Source of the DNA: Acidobacterium sp. S8
Lineage (GTDB): Bacteria > Acidobacteriota > Terriglobia > Terriglobales > Acidobacteriaceae
NCBI RefSeq assembly: GCF_009765985.1
Contig: NZ_LMUM01000034.1
Location: 97,508 to 161,507 of the forward strand
Length of the DNA stretch: 64,000 nt
Reading direction: 5' to 3'
In this document: positions 51,079 through 60,432 of the stretch, piece after piece
How the letters are laid out: each line of letters starts with the position of its first letter
Numbering within the stretch: position 1 is the stretch's first letter
Made by a program: the position numbers and the translations under genes
Notes under the pieces: generated by a model
What the model saw: the letters and a program-made list of their open reading frames with translations, nothing else
What the model was told of the DNA's origin: nothing
Database searches by the model: none

Positions 51079-52881
51079 TTATCCGCGCATTTTGTCGTTC
51101 TCGTTTTGTTGGTTGAGAGCCAGTTGCAACACCTGGACGGCGACGCGATCGGCGGCGTGGCGGAGGACATTGCCTTCCTCGGCGAAGTTGCCCTGGATGC
51201 AGTGGATGCCCATGGCTTCGATGCGTTCGATATCAGGATCGATCGGCTCCGCGCCTTCGGCGGCGTAGCGGTCCCGTGTTTCTGCTGAGATGGGCGCGGT
51301 ATTCACCAGGGCGTAGTCGAAGATCGGGCCGCGAGCGTGTTCGTAAATGCGCTTGATGTGCTCGGAAGCGGTGAGGTGCAGGCTTTCGTTAGCCTGCGTC
51401 ATCAAATTGCAGACATAAACCCGCAGGCCGTGGGCGTTGGTCAGTGCTTCTGGGATTCCTTTGACCAGCAGATTGGTGATGATGCTGGTGAAGAGCGAAC
51501 CGGGCCCGATGGTGATGATGTCGGCCTGCTCAATGGCTTCGAGGGTTTCGGGCATGGGCGCGGCATCGGGCGGGTCCATGCTCAGCTCGGTGATGTGTTT
51601 TTTACTGGCGGTAATGTTGGTTTCGCCCTCGACGATTTCACCGTCGTCCATCTGTGCTGCGAGGGTTACGTTGGCGGTGGTCGCCGGGTAAATGTGGCCG
51701 CGGGTAGCCAGAATCTCGGCGGCGAGACGGATGGCCTGTGCGAAGTCGCCGGTCATCTCGGAGAGCGCCGCCACGAAGAGATTGCCGAAGCTGTGGCCTT
51801 CGAGGCCGGCTCCGGAACGAAAGCGGTGATTGAAGAGGCGGGCGATGAGGTGCTCATCTTCCGAGAGGGCCACCATGCAGTTGCGCAGATCGCCGGGTGG
51901 CAGCATGTTGAAGTCTTTGCGCAGGCGGCCGCTCGATCCTCCGTCGTCGGTAACGGTGACGATGGCGGAGAGATGGCTGATGAGGCAGGGGTAATCATCG
52001 CATTCGGGCTGGGTGGCCCCCGGCGAGGGAACGAAACGCTTGAATCCTCGCAGCAGGGTGGAAAGGCCGGTTCCACCGCCCATGGCAACCACGCGCAGAC
52101 TCACTCTTTCTGCGGCGGAGAACGAGGCGGGCGAGGGTGCAGCGGTCGCTTGCTTCATGAGCGGCTCAAAAAAGAGTGTATCGGAAGAGGAATGGTCAGG
52201 GCTCCTTCTCAGCAGGTTGCAGGTGAAGTTGCGGATCTGAGGAATCATATCGGCCGTACCCAGAACCAGACGTGTGCCGGAAAGCAGGCTGACATTTCGC
52301 TTGTCACAGTGGAGTAATTCGGCAAAATGCGGTCCTTCAGCGATTCCAAGGCGCATGGGTATGGCTCCCACCACTGCACCGATGCGGATGGCGGAAGTTG
52401 CTTCTTCCGGCGCCGTATTGTCATCATGCGCGATCACTCCCGATGCAGTGGACATGCCTCCGCTGCCGGCTGGGAGAACCGAATGAAGGGGCACGCGTAA
52501 GGAGTCCGGCGCCGTGATTTCGAGGATGTGAAGGGCGAGCGCGGTGCGTGAATGATCTTCGCAATCGGCACTCTCTATGAGAAGCCCTAAGGACGATTCC
52601 GGAGAAGATTTCGTGTGCCGCACTGCCGAGACAACGTTGCCGTAATGGTTGCTCCAAGGAAACAGAGTGCAAGCCGGGACGCTCCACCATGAAAGCACTC
52701 TGGCCTGGAAGGCTTCACCGACCCTGGTGTGTCCGGCATCGATGCCAGTGACCAGTTTGGCTTCAAGATAGCCGGAAGCTGGCTGCTGGATATTCTGCGC
52801 GAATGACGCTGCGGTGGCACCAAGGCATAGGATTCCCAGAAAAATCAGCAGATGAATTGTCTGACGATCTGGAGCTCTCAA
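51079..52881 (-). CDS. Secreted-type N-terminal domain fused to a YvcK/CofD-like domain
   Basis: 600 residues in one open frame from a TTG with GGAAAGAG just upstream. Residues 1-29 are a signal peptide (LLIFLGILCLGATAASFAQ). Residues 30-240 resemble secreted acidobacterial beta domains (AGHTRVGEAFQARVL, LLSGTRLVLGT). Residues 262-600 are a full YvcK: VVAMGGGTGLSTLLRGF, VTDDGGSSGRLRKDF, PPGDLRNCMVALS, IGPGSLFTSIITNLL. YvcK is cytoplasmic, binds UDP-sugars and affects cell-wall growth and gluconeogenesis, so the signal peptide is a paradox. An internal ATG at 52158 would give a normal 359-residue YvcK. Confidence 0.82.
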   Translation of the reverse strand: MRAPDRQTIHLLIFLGILCLGATAASFAQNIQQPASGYLEAKLVTGIDAGHTRVGEAFQARVLSWWSVPACTLFPWSNHYGNVVSAVRHTKSSPESSLGLLIESADCEDHSRTALALHILEITAPDSLRVPLHSVLPAGSGGMSTASGVIAHDDNTAPEEATSAIRIGAVVGAIPMRLGIAEGPHFAELLHCDKRNVSLLSGTRLVLGTADMIPQIRNFTCNLLRRSPDHSSSDTLFFEPLMKQATAAPSPASFSAAERVSLRVVAMGGGTGLSTLLRGFKRFVPSPGATQPECDDYPCLISHLSAIVTVTDDGGSSGRLRKDFNMLPPGDLRNCMVALSEDEHLIARLFNHRFRSGAGLEGHSFGNLFVAALSEMTGDFAQAIRLAAEILATRGHIYPATTANVTLAAQMDDGEIVEGETNITASKKHITELSMDPPDAAPMPETLEAIEQADIITIGPGSLFTSIITNLLVKGIPEALTNAHGLRVYVCNLMTQANESLHLTASEHIKRIYEHARGPIFDYALVNTAPISAETRDRYAAEGAEPIDPDIERIEAMGIHCIQGNFAEEGNVLRHAADRVAVQVLQLALNQQNENDKMRG

Positions 52882-52900
52882 ATTCTCTTTCCACGGGCAG

Positions 52901-53473
52901 CTAGGGCGTCTCCGGATACAGCAACTCGGTGAAGCGCGGATCGTCTGCCATGTCCTGAAAATCGGAGTCGGTGCGCGCCTGGATGCGGTTCTTCGGATTG
53001 AGCTGAATGGCTGTCGTCAGATGCTCGAGGCACTCCTCAGCCTGTCCGGTCATGCTGTCGAGGATAGCCAGCCCGTAGTGTGCGTAGTCGGCCGAGGGGT
53101 TCTTTTTGAGAATGCCTTCGAGCTGGTCGCGGGCATCTTCGTAATCTCCAGTATTGAGCAGCGAGATAGCGTAGTCATACTGCTCGCCGGGTGTGGCGAA
53201 TGCGAGTGCAGCATGGCTGGCGTGGCGCTGACAGGCTGCCAGATAAACGCGGGAGCGGTCAGCCAGCGCAAGAGGTGCGCTCGCGCTGAGCTTTTCGAAT
53301 GCGACGCGGGCCTTCTCGTATTTGCCCTCTTGCATGAGCTGTACGGCACCCTGGAAATGTTCCACCGCCTGAAGCTGCGCCTTATCTGCTGCTTTATCGG
53401 GTTCGTGCTTTACTTTTTCAGAAGTTGCGCGAATGGTGCGGCGGGCTCCAGCACCGTGACGTGTATCTTGCAT
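52901..53473 (-). CDS. TPR protein
   Basis: 190 residues from the second Met of the track ORF. Helical repeats are visible: AVEHFQGAVQLMQEGKYEKARVAFEKL, YDYAISLLNTGDYEDARDQLEGIL and SADYAHYGLAILDSMTGQAEECLEHL. No signal peptide or membrane helix, so it is cytoplasmic. It ends 20 bases before the YvcK fusion and is probably in the same operon. Confidence 0.82.
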   Translation of the reverse strand: MQDTRHGAGARRTIRATSEKVKHEPDKAADKAQLQAVEHFQGAVQLMQEGKYEKARVAFEKLSASAPLALADRSRVYLAACQRHASHAALAFATPGEQYDYAISLLNTGDYEDARDQLEGILKKNPSADYAHYGLAILDSMTGQAEECLEHLTTAIQLNPKNRIQARTDSDFQDMADDPRFTELLYPETP

Positions 53474-53754
53474 ATGAATGATTTCCCTTGGTTTCCCTGG
53501 CATATGCGCGCTCTCAAGCGAGCATTTAGAAATTTCCCGCTGAATTCGTTTTTATACGCAGAACCGTGCTTCGAGTCAACCGCACGCCCCGCCAGTCGGG
53601 AGTGCAGGAACTCCATTGTCTGCCATACTGATGCCGATTCCCCAGATGGAACGGCTTCGATCGCACTCTTTCCAGCTTGTCGCGCAATGACTTAATATCC
53701 ACTTCGTACATATCAGACCATACAGCAAGTTCAGTCCCCGCCGGGTCGGCGCGA

Positions 53755-54288
53755 TCAAGCGGGAACGTACGTCAACCGAATCACGTCCTCGCCAATTCGA
53801 TCGCTGGCAACAAGGCGGAGCGGCGGTCGGGGGCCGGAGAAGAATGGCGTGCCGCGACCAAGCACGACGGGGTGGAGGTAAAGTCGATACTCATCGATAA
53901 GACCAAGGTTGGTTAGGCTTCCGGCCAGGTCCGGTCCGGCAACGTCAATCTCCCCATCCAGCTGAGCCTTCAGCTCACGTATCACCGCCTCGAAGTCATT
54001 GCCGACAAGTGTGGCGTCGGGGCCGACCGATTTCAACGAGCGCGACACAACCCACTTCCGCTGGCCCCGCCACACCGCCGCGAAGTCGCGGTCCTCCGCG
54101 TCCCAGTCCGGAAGGTCATCGTCCCAATACCGCATGATCTCGTACATGCGGCGACCGTACACAACGCCCGTCAAGCCGCGCGCCTGCTCTATGAAGTGAC
54201 GGGAGAGCGCAGGGTCCGGCGGTCCTATTTCCAGGTGGTCGACGTAGCCGTCCAGGGATTGGCTCAATCCATACACGAGCTTTGCCAT
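53755..54288 (-). CDS. RibD C-terminal/dihydrofolate reductase-like protein
   Basis: 177 residues. MAKLVYGLSQSLDGYVDHLEIG and VVYGRRMYEIMRYWDD are typical of stand-alone RibD_C/DHFR-fold reductases, and ELKAQLDGEIDVAGPDLAGSLTNLGLIDEYRLYLHPVVLG is the conserved C-terminal half. These bind NADPH; the substrate is unknown and not folate by default. It is monocistronic; 250 bases upstream of it on the other side hold nothing I recognise. Confidence 0.9.
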   Translation of the reverse strand: MAKLVYGLSQSLDGYVDHLEIGPPDPALSRHFIEQARGLTGVVYGRRMYEIMRYWDDDLPDWDAEDRDFAAVWRGQRKWVVSRSLKSVGPDATLVGNDFEAVIRELKAQLDGEIDVAGPDLAGSLTNLGLIDEYRLYLHPVVLGRGTPFFSGPRPPLRLVASDRIGEDVIRLTYVPA

Positions 54289-54381
54289 GGTACAAAATCT
54301 TACCCCAGGTTCTTGAGAATAGCTTGAGCCGACGTTCCGCAGAATTGAGGTCGGATACGATCTGCTGCGAAACAGGCGAAG

Positions 54382-55806
54382 TTACGACTTCTCCAGCGAA
54401 GACGCAGTCTCGCGATAGTGGTCGCGGAATCCGGGCGAAGCTGTATCGAGTGGAGTTTCATCGGGAGCGACCAGAACACCCTGCTGTTCGGCCCAGCCCG
54501 GGAGCACCTGGCTTCCGGTGATGAGGCGGGCGCCATGGGTGAAGGTGAAGTAAGTCCATGCCCAATCAAAGAAAACGGTAATGCGGTTTCGGAAGCCGAT
54601 AAGGAAATAGATGTGGATGGTGAGCCATGTCATCCAGGCGGGGAAGCCGCTCCAATGAGCCTTGAACGGCCATTTGATGTTGGCTACAGCGGCGAGACGG
54701 CCAATGGTAGCCATATCGCCCTTGTCGAAGTAGCGGAAGGGCTTGCGTGGATGGTGTTTCAAGTCCTGGTTAACCATGACCGCCACGTGATCGCCCATCT
54801 GCATCGCGGGTTGGGCGACGCCCGGCACCTGCTTGCCGTCCTGCTCGAAGTGCGCGAGGTCGCCGCAGATAAAGATTTCCGGATATCCGGCGGGATTGAG
54901 TGTGTCGTTGACCATGACGCAGCCGCGGCGGTCGGTTTCTACGCCGAGAAGCGCGCCCAGGGGCGATGCCTGAACGCCGGCCGCCCAGATCGTGACGACC
55001 GCATCGAGTCGGTTGCCGCTCACGGTGACATACCCGGGCTTCACATCGGTAACTTTTGCGCCGGTGTGTACCTCAACGCCGAGATCGGCCAGTTGTTGCA
55101 CCGCTTTCTGCGAGAGGTCCTCAGGATAGGCCGCAAGGATTCGCGGCCCGCCTTCGAGGATGAGAACCCGCGCTTTGGCGGGATCGATATGGCGGAAGTC
55201 GTGGCGCATGTATAGCTTAGCGATGTCGGAAATGGCTCCGGCGAGCTCTACGCCTGTGGGGCCGCCGCCGATAATGACGAAGTTCAGCGGGGGGTGCGAG
55301 CCTGTTTCCAGCATCTGACGCTCAGCCAGCTCGAAGGCCAGCAGGACGCGGCGGCGAATCTCTGTGGCGTCTTCGATCGTTTTGAGCCCTGGAGCGGACT
55401 CTGCCCAGGCATCGTTGCCGAAATAGGAGTGCGTCGAACCTGTAGCCAGGACCAGATAGTCGTATTCCATTTCGACGCCGCTCTTCATAGTCACACGGCG
55501 CTGATCTCTATCGAAGCTTATTACCTCGTCCATCAGCACTTCCGCGTTCTTGTACCCGCGCAGGATGCTACGGATGGGCGTGGCGATATCCGCGGGAGAA
55601 AGTACGGCCAGGGCCACCTGATAGAGCAGCGGCTGGAAAGTATGGTGGTTGCGGCGGTCGATGACCGTGATGTCGACAGGCAGTTTCGCCAGGGCCAGTG
55701 ACGCATGAAGCCCGGCGAATCCTCCGCCGACGATCAGCACTCGCGGCCTGCGCCCCTCCTCCACCGCGGGAATTCGCACCAAGGCTGCGCTCGCAGTCGT
55801 ACCCAT
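54382..55806 (-). CDS. ndh: Type II NADH dehydrogenase
   Basis: 474 residues from the ATG after GAGGAGGG; the track adds 16 residues. The FAD motif VLIVGGGFAGLHASLAL is at the N-terminus, the second Rossmann fold for NADH is at FVIIGGGPTGVELAGAI, and IFICGDLAHFE is the FAD-closing strand. A C-terminal membrane-binding stretch contains AWMTWLTIHIYFLIGF. It passes electrons from NADH to quinone without pumping protons. Confidence 0.92.
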   Translation of the reverse strand: MGTTASAALVRIPAVEEGRRPRVLIVGGGFAGLHASLALAKLPVDITVIDRRNHHTFQPLLYQVALAVLSPADIATPIRSILRGYKNAEVLMDEVISFDRDQRRVTMKSGVEMEYDYLVLATGSTHSYFGNDAWAESAPGLKTIEDATEIRRRVLLAFELAERQMLETGSHPPLNFVIIGGGPTGVELAGAISDIAKLYMRHDFRHIDPAKARVLILEGGPRILAAYPEDLSQKAVQQLADLGVEVHTGAKVTDVKPGYVTVSGNRLDAVVTIWAAGVQASPLGALLGVETDRRGCVMVNDTLNPAGYPEIFICGDLAHFEQDGKQVPGVAQPAMQMGDHVAVMVNQDLKHHPRKPFRYFDKGDMATIGRLAAVANIKWPFKAHWSGFPAWMTWLTIHIYFLIGFRNRITVFFDWAWTYFTFTHGARLITGSQVLPGWAEQQGVLVAPDETPLDTASPGFRDHYRETASSLEKS

Positions 55807-55959
55807 CTCACCCTCCTCAAAAAAGTTAAGCCTAAAAGTAGAGATGCCGCACACAGGCTAATCGACGCCAGCGAATTGGACTGATGCATGTGGTGAACAC
55901 CGGGATAACCGCCCGAGACCATGCCGCATCTCCCTACTTGATTCGAGGGAGATGAAAAC

Positions 55960-56136
55960 ATGAGCGATCGGGAAGAGCAATTCAAGCAGCTAAAAGCCAA
56001 CGTTGAAAAGGCGCTCGAGGAACTGACGCAAGTTTCCTCAACGCACGATCCTGAAAGCTCCGAAGTGAATGAGGCCAAGGAACGCCGTGCCCAGGCCGAA
56101 AAAGCACTGGTCGACTTCAGGGCTCAGGAGCCGTGA
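55960..56136 (+). CDS. Small acidic helical protein, absent from the ORF track
   Basis: 58 residues (MSDREEQFKQLKANVEKALE at the start), too short for the track. GAGGGAGA lies eight bases before the ATG and the stop is TGA. The sequence is mostly charged with heptad-like Leu/Ala/Val spacing, suggesting one or two coiled-coil helices. It lies in the 360-base gap between ndh and the pseudo-matrixin gene and is transcribed opposite to both. Function unknown. Confidence 0.6.
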   Translation: MSDREEQFKQLKANVEKALEELTQVSSTHDPESSEVNEAKERRAQAEKALVDFRAQEP

Positions 56137-56165
56137 ACGGAATCATACACATCGCCGGTCAGGGT

Positions 56166-59063
56166 TCAGGGATGTTGATCAATTTCAAAGTTCAGAACTG
56201 CCACATTTCCGGTTACAGCGGTGACGCCCAATCGCGTGGGCTGACCGTTGCCGCTGAGCGGAAACAAGGTCACCAGGCCGTCTGAGCCGGATGTTGCCTG
56301 GACCGACTGCGAAGCAAGCTGTGGGGCCGCCGGGCATCTTCCCTGTGGGGGACAGTCTGAAGTCCATTGCCACAGAGTTTCATAGAAGGTCACAACGCCT
56401 CCCGCCATGGGATGGCCGACCGCATCCGTGACCCGTAAAACCACCGGGGCTGGAGTCGCGCTCGCAGCCAGGGTCTGCCCTGCGCCGCTGACAGCGACGA
56501 GTGCCGCCACCTCCGCATGGACGCTGTAGACCTGATACGTGGCGCACACAGTGTTGCCGGGTAGACACGCATACAGAGGTGTATCCGCGCCCTCTGCCAA
56601 CGGCCCGATGTTCAGGCTCGTTGTTGCGATTCCGTTCTGATCTGTGAGACTCGTTGCTGACGCCGGCGCGGCTGCGCTGGGAGCGGTCCAGACGACGCTT
56701 TGGCCGGGAACTGGAACGCCGTTGCTTAATACCTCGACCTGGGGGGACCAGGATGCGGTGGCTCCAATGGCAATATAGAGTGCCGGCGTAAGGGGCGCGA
56801 TGGAAGGCGGCGCACTGCCGCTGAATTCGGTGATGACACTGGCGCCGTCACTCAATGACGCCGTGACCTGGGCAAGAGCGGTTGAAGTCGCGGAGATATT
56901 CATGGTCGCGATGCCGTCACCGCCCGACATCACACTGCAGGTTGGCTGGCCGCAGCCGAGAACGGCGGTTCCTTCGCTTACGGTGAAGGTCACGCTCACG
57001 CCTGCGGCTGGGGTCTGAACATCCGGAGCGAGCGCTTTGACTGTGAACGGGGTGGGAACGCCGCTTGGAATCGTTCCGAAGGGTGCCGTGACGATACTGA
57101 GCGCATCGCCGCCCATCGCGTCATAGCTGAGACCGTCCTGAATTGCGGTGACGGCGAGCGTGGCGGGATCGCTGACTGTCAACAGGACTACTCCATTGGC
57201 CCCATTTGCGGGAGGCGCAATCGCCGTAATTTCAGTGGGCGTGACGCTGGTGACGGCCGCGGCAACTCCGTGAACGGTGACTATGGAATTTGCGCGAAAA
57301 CCTACGCCGCGGATGGTAATAGGGCCGCCGCTGAGTGCAAGGCGCGTCGGCGTGACGCTGTCAGCGTACAGCAGGCGGCCGCGGTAGAGATAGTCGGGGC
57401 GTCCATCACCCCGGCTGTCAGCGACCCCAAGGCGCAGCGATCCCTGGGCCACTGTCGCAATGGAGAGAGTCGTCAGGCCGGTCTGGTCGCCGTTGAAGGG
57501 CTGCACCGTGGCGCTCACCGGCGATGTGCCTGCTGCGTCGCTTCCATTCCAGGCGCCGAGGACGAGCCGCGCCTTGTCCTGTGCAGGCTGGCCATTGGGA
57601 TCGAGAGCCTGCACCTCAACGGTGAGCTCGCGATTCGGGCGCACTGGCCAATCGAACCAGCCTGTGTGTCCGTAGCTGGTGATTCTGCCGGTCCACTCGC
57701 CCGCTGCCGGAATGCGCGCCGGGGCGGTTTCCGTGCCGTCGTTGCCGGTGAACGATTCGTCGGCGGAATCCTGAATCACCACGTCCTCAGTGGTGGTAGT
57801 TCCCGCAGTCAGGCCGTGCAGTGTGATCGTCGGCATCGTGCCTGAGGGGCTGACCTGCCCCTGTGTGTAGGGGCCTACCGAATACCCGGCGGAGTAGAGC
57901 GGATTGATCGCTTCAAAACTGAGCTGGTAGTCCGAGATGGTCATGCCGACCGGCAATGGAACTCCGCTCAAATCGAACTGGCCTTCGAGAGTCTGATCAT
58001 CGCTACCGTATTTGTTGAAGGGATTTCCCTGACTGTCATTCGCTCCGTTTACCGGGTCAGGAGCCGCGCCCTGAAAGAATGCGCCGCTCACAGCAGTGAC
58101 GGTGTAGCGGATATCGGGCGTGCTGGTTCCGGGTTTGAGCGGACTAAGCACGACATTGACACCCTGCATGCCTTGACCGGTGCTGAAGTGGATTGTTCCC
58201 TTCACTGAGATGGTGGCGGCTGCCGTGACCTTCTTGCCGGGAAAGCTGCTCTGGTTGGCTGCGGTGACGGTATAGAGCCGGCTGATCGAAGCGATATCGT
58301 CATAGCGCAGAGTCAGGCCGCTGGTGGTGCAGGGAATTCCGGTGATGCTGCAGACGTATTCGACCGGATGCATAAGGGGCCATCCTGCGATACCATCTGC
58401 GGTGATCTGATCGCCCGCGAACATCGATTCGTTCGCCTGCGACCAGTCGAGCCCGAGAATTCTGCCGAAACCACGCACAATTTGATACTGCATGATGTCG
58501 AGCTGGCCGTTGTTCTGCGCGCAGAGGCCATTGAGCAGCATGAGGGCGTGGGCGATGGTGCCGTCGGTTCCAACATTGTCGACGATCGTCATGACACCGT
58601 TGTCGCGGCAGTCGCCGGGATCGCTGGCGCCCTGTCCAAAGAATGCATTGATCACCGATCCGTCGGCATCGTAGACGATTGCCACCGGTTTGGAGGTAGC
58701 CGTCGATTGAATATCGGTGGGCATGGTGATGCCGCTTGCAGTCGCAATGACGTTGGAACCGGTCACGTCTTCGTTGAGATTGCCGCCGTTGGTGATCGAG
58801 ACGCCTGCTGTTGGCACGCTGTTCCAGACGGCAGCTGATTGCGCGATGAAGCTGGTCATGTAGGTGTGATACCCGAGAGAGGAAAGGGCGTTCTGGTCGA
58901 GGTAATACGAGATGGCTCCGTTCTTCCAGTGAACCGGCTGGCCTTTCGCCGAAGAATTGAAGTAACTGGAGCCGGCAACCCACCGCGGTCCGCCTGCAAA
59001 GGCGAGATGTGCGAGAGAGAAAACCAGAAGCCAGATCGAGAACCTGTAACCGCTGCGAAGCAT
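56166..59063 (-). CDS. Large secreted pseudo-matrixin with Ig/IPT-like domains
   Basis: 965 residues with a signal peptide (IWLLVFSLAHLAFA). The N-terminal 240 residues look like a matrixin-type metalloprotease, but the zinc motif HExxHxxGxxH is replaced by RGFGRILGLDW at 197-207, losing all three histidines and the glutamate; an LMHP turn at 230-233 sits where the Met-turn should be. A beta domain follows, then an IPT/TIG domain (LSGGPITIRGVGF) and Ig-like Big_1-type domains (AAGVSVTFTVSEGTAVLG, GGVVTFYETLW). Probably an adhesin or binding protein at the cell surface. Confidence 0.82.
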   Translation of the reverse strand: MLRSGYRFSIWLLVFSLAHLAFAGGPRWVAGSSYFNSSAKGQPVHWKNGAISYYLDQNALSSLGYHTYMTSFIAQSAAVWNSVPTAGVSITNGGNLNEDVTGSNVIATASGITMPTDIQSTATSKPVAIVYDADGSVINAFFGQGASDPGDCRDNGVMTIVDNVGTDGTIAHALMLLNGLCAQNNGQLDIMQYQIVRGFGRILGLDWSQANESMFAGDQITADGIAGWPLMHPVEYVCSITGIPCTTSGLTLRYDDIASISRLYTVTAANQSSFPGKKVTAAATISVKGTIHFSTGQGMQGVNVVLSPLKPGTSTPDIRYTVTAVSGAFFQGAAPDPVNGANDSQGNPFNKYGSDDQTLEGQFDLSGVPLPVGMTISDYQLSFEAINPLYSAGYSVGPYTQGQVSPSGTMPTITLHGLTAGTTTTEDVVIQDSADESFTGNDGTETAPARIPAAGEWTGRITSYGHTGWFDWPVRPNRELTVEVQALDPNGQPAQDKARLVLGAWNGSDAAGTSPVSATVQPFNGDQTGLTTLSIATVAQGSLRLGVADSRGDGRPDYLYRGRLLYADSVTPTRLALSGGPITIRGVGFRANSIVTVHGVAAAVTSVTPTEITAIAPPANGANGVVLLTVSDPATLAVTAIQDGLSYDAMGGDALSIVTAPFGTIPSGVPTPFTVKALAPDVQTPAAGVSVTFTVSEGTAVLGCGQPTCSVMSGGDGIATMNISATSTALAQVTASLSDGASVITEFSGSAPPSIAPLTPALYIAIGATASWSPQVEVLSNGVPVPGQSVVWTAPSAAAPASATSLTDQNGIATTSLNIGPLAEGADTPLYACLPGNTVCATYQVYSVHAEVAALVAVSGAGQTLAASATPAPVVLRVTDAVGHPMAGGVVTFYETLWQWTSDCPPQGRCPAAPQLASQSVQATSGSDGLVTLFPLSGNGQPTRLGVTAVTGNVAVLNFEIDQHP

Positions 59064-59207
59064 GGCTCTATTCGGCCATGAAGCAGGAAAACTTTAGCCG
59101 TAAAAGAGGTGTCACCGGCACGGTGGTTTCAGTCTGGAACGGCTCGTATAAGGCGGTTTCAAGACGGGAATTGCCCCGAAAAAATTGGATTGACAGGCTT
59201 TCCGCGG

Positions 59208-59408
59208 TCAGATTTCGGGGAAGAAATCAAAGAAAGCGTCGATACTCTGGCGCAGCTGCGCCTCGATCTGTTCCCGCGATCCCTCAAGGATGTGCATCGT
59301 CACTCGTGCTGAGTTGCCGTTTTTCAGTTGAATGGGAGCGTCGCTCACCTGCTCGATTTCATCCGCGGGCAGGAGCCGTAATCCATAGACTAAAGTCAGG
59401 TTTGCCAT
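59208..59408 (-). CDS. Small protein of unknown function
   Basis: 66 residues beginning MANLTLVYGLRLLPADEIEQ. It has beta strands (QLKNGNSARVTMHILEG) and an amphipathic C-terminal helix ending DAFFDFFPEI. No clear ribosome site. It lies upstream of the pseudo-matrixin on the same strand and divergent from trxB. The regular composition and full use of the gap suggest a real gene, but the support is modest. Confidence 0.55.
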   Translation of the reverse strand: MANLTLVYGLRLLPADEIEQVSDAPIQLKNGNSARVTMHILEGSREQIEAQLRQSIDAFFDFFPEI

Positions 59409-59496
59409 AGGGGTATATTAGCGCCGCGCATCTTTTCCGGGCACCGGGCATCTACCATCTACCGGTCAAACGGTACAATCAAATTCGACCGTTCAT

Positions 59497-60432
59497 ATGT
59501 CAGACACGATACGCGACACCGTTATTATTGGCTCCGGCTGCGCCGGACTCACCGCCGCCATTTATACCGCCCGCGCCAACCTGAAGCCGCTTGTGCTTGA
59601 GGGCCACGAGCCGGGAGGACAGCTTTCGATTACGACTCTGGTGGAGAATTTCCCCGGCTGGCCAGAGGGCATCCAAGGGCCGCAGCTCATTGAGAACATG
59701 AAGCTGCAGGCGACGCGCTTCGGCGCAGAGTTCCGCATGGGGCACCTGGCCTCGGCTGATCTGTCGAAGCGCCCGTTTGCGCTGAAGATCGGCAGCGAGA
59801 CGATCCATACCCGAACACTGATCATTGCCAGCGGTGCATCGGCGCGTTGGCTGGGCCTGCCGTCGGAACAGGCGTTGATTGGGCACGGGGTCAGCTCCTG
59901 CGCAACCTGCGATGGATTTTTCTTTTCCGGCAGGGAGATTGCCGTAGTTGGCGGCGGCGACTCGGCGATGGAAGAAGCTCTCTTCCTGACGCGATTCGCA
60001 GAGAAGGTGACGCTGCTGCACCGTCGTGAGCAGTTCCGCGCTTCGCGCATCATGCTCGACCGCGCGATTGCCCACCCGAAGATCCAGTTCCGTGCAAACA
60101 CCATTATCGAAGAAGTACTGGGCGTCGAGCAGAAGGAAGTATCCGGCCTTCGCATCCGCGATATTGTGACCAATGAAGAGTCGACCCTTCCTATCAGCGG
60201 ACTCTTTCTCGGTATCGGCCATATTCCCAACGCGAAGATGTTCGAAGGCCAGATCGATCTCGACGAGGACGGCTATATCAAGACGCATGATTCGGTCTTC
60301 ACCAGGGTCGCCGGCGTCTATGCCTGTGGCGATGTGCAGGATCGCCGTTATCGCCAGGCGATTACCGCTGCCGGCTCAGGCTGCATGGCTGCGCTGGAAG
60401 TTGAGAAGTATCTCGAAGAGCACGGCCGTTAA
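59497..60432 (+). CDS. trxB: Thioredoxin-disulfide reductase
   Basis: 311 residues. The FAD motif is [18 protein letters not shown] at the N-terminus, the redox pair is C135/C138 in [11 protein letters not shown], the NADPH motif is [15 protein letters not shown] and [21 protein letters not shown] closes the FAD site. It reduces thioredoxin with NADPH. Its stop shares TTAA with the convergent DUF4254 gene. Confidence 0.96.
   Translation: MSDTIRDTVIIGSGCAGLTAAIYTARANLKPLVLEGHEPGGQLSITTLVENFPGWPEGIQGPQLIENMKLQATRFGAEFRMGHLASADLSKRPFALKIGSETIHTRTLIIASGASARWLGLPSEQALIGHGVSSCATCDGFFFSGREIAVVGGGDSAMEEALFLTRFAEKVTLLHRREQFRASRIMLDRAIAHPKIQFRANTIIEEVLGVEQKEVSGLRIRDIVTNEESTLPISGLFLGIGHIPNAKMFEGQIDLDEDGYIKTHDSVFTRVAGVYACGDVQDRRYRQAITAAGSGCMAALEVEKYLEEHGR

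Noticed and set aside
51337-52317. 326-residue plus-strand ORF
   Set aside because: Antisense to the YvcK domain; glycine-rich shadow without motifs.
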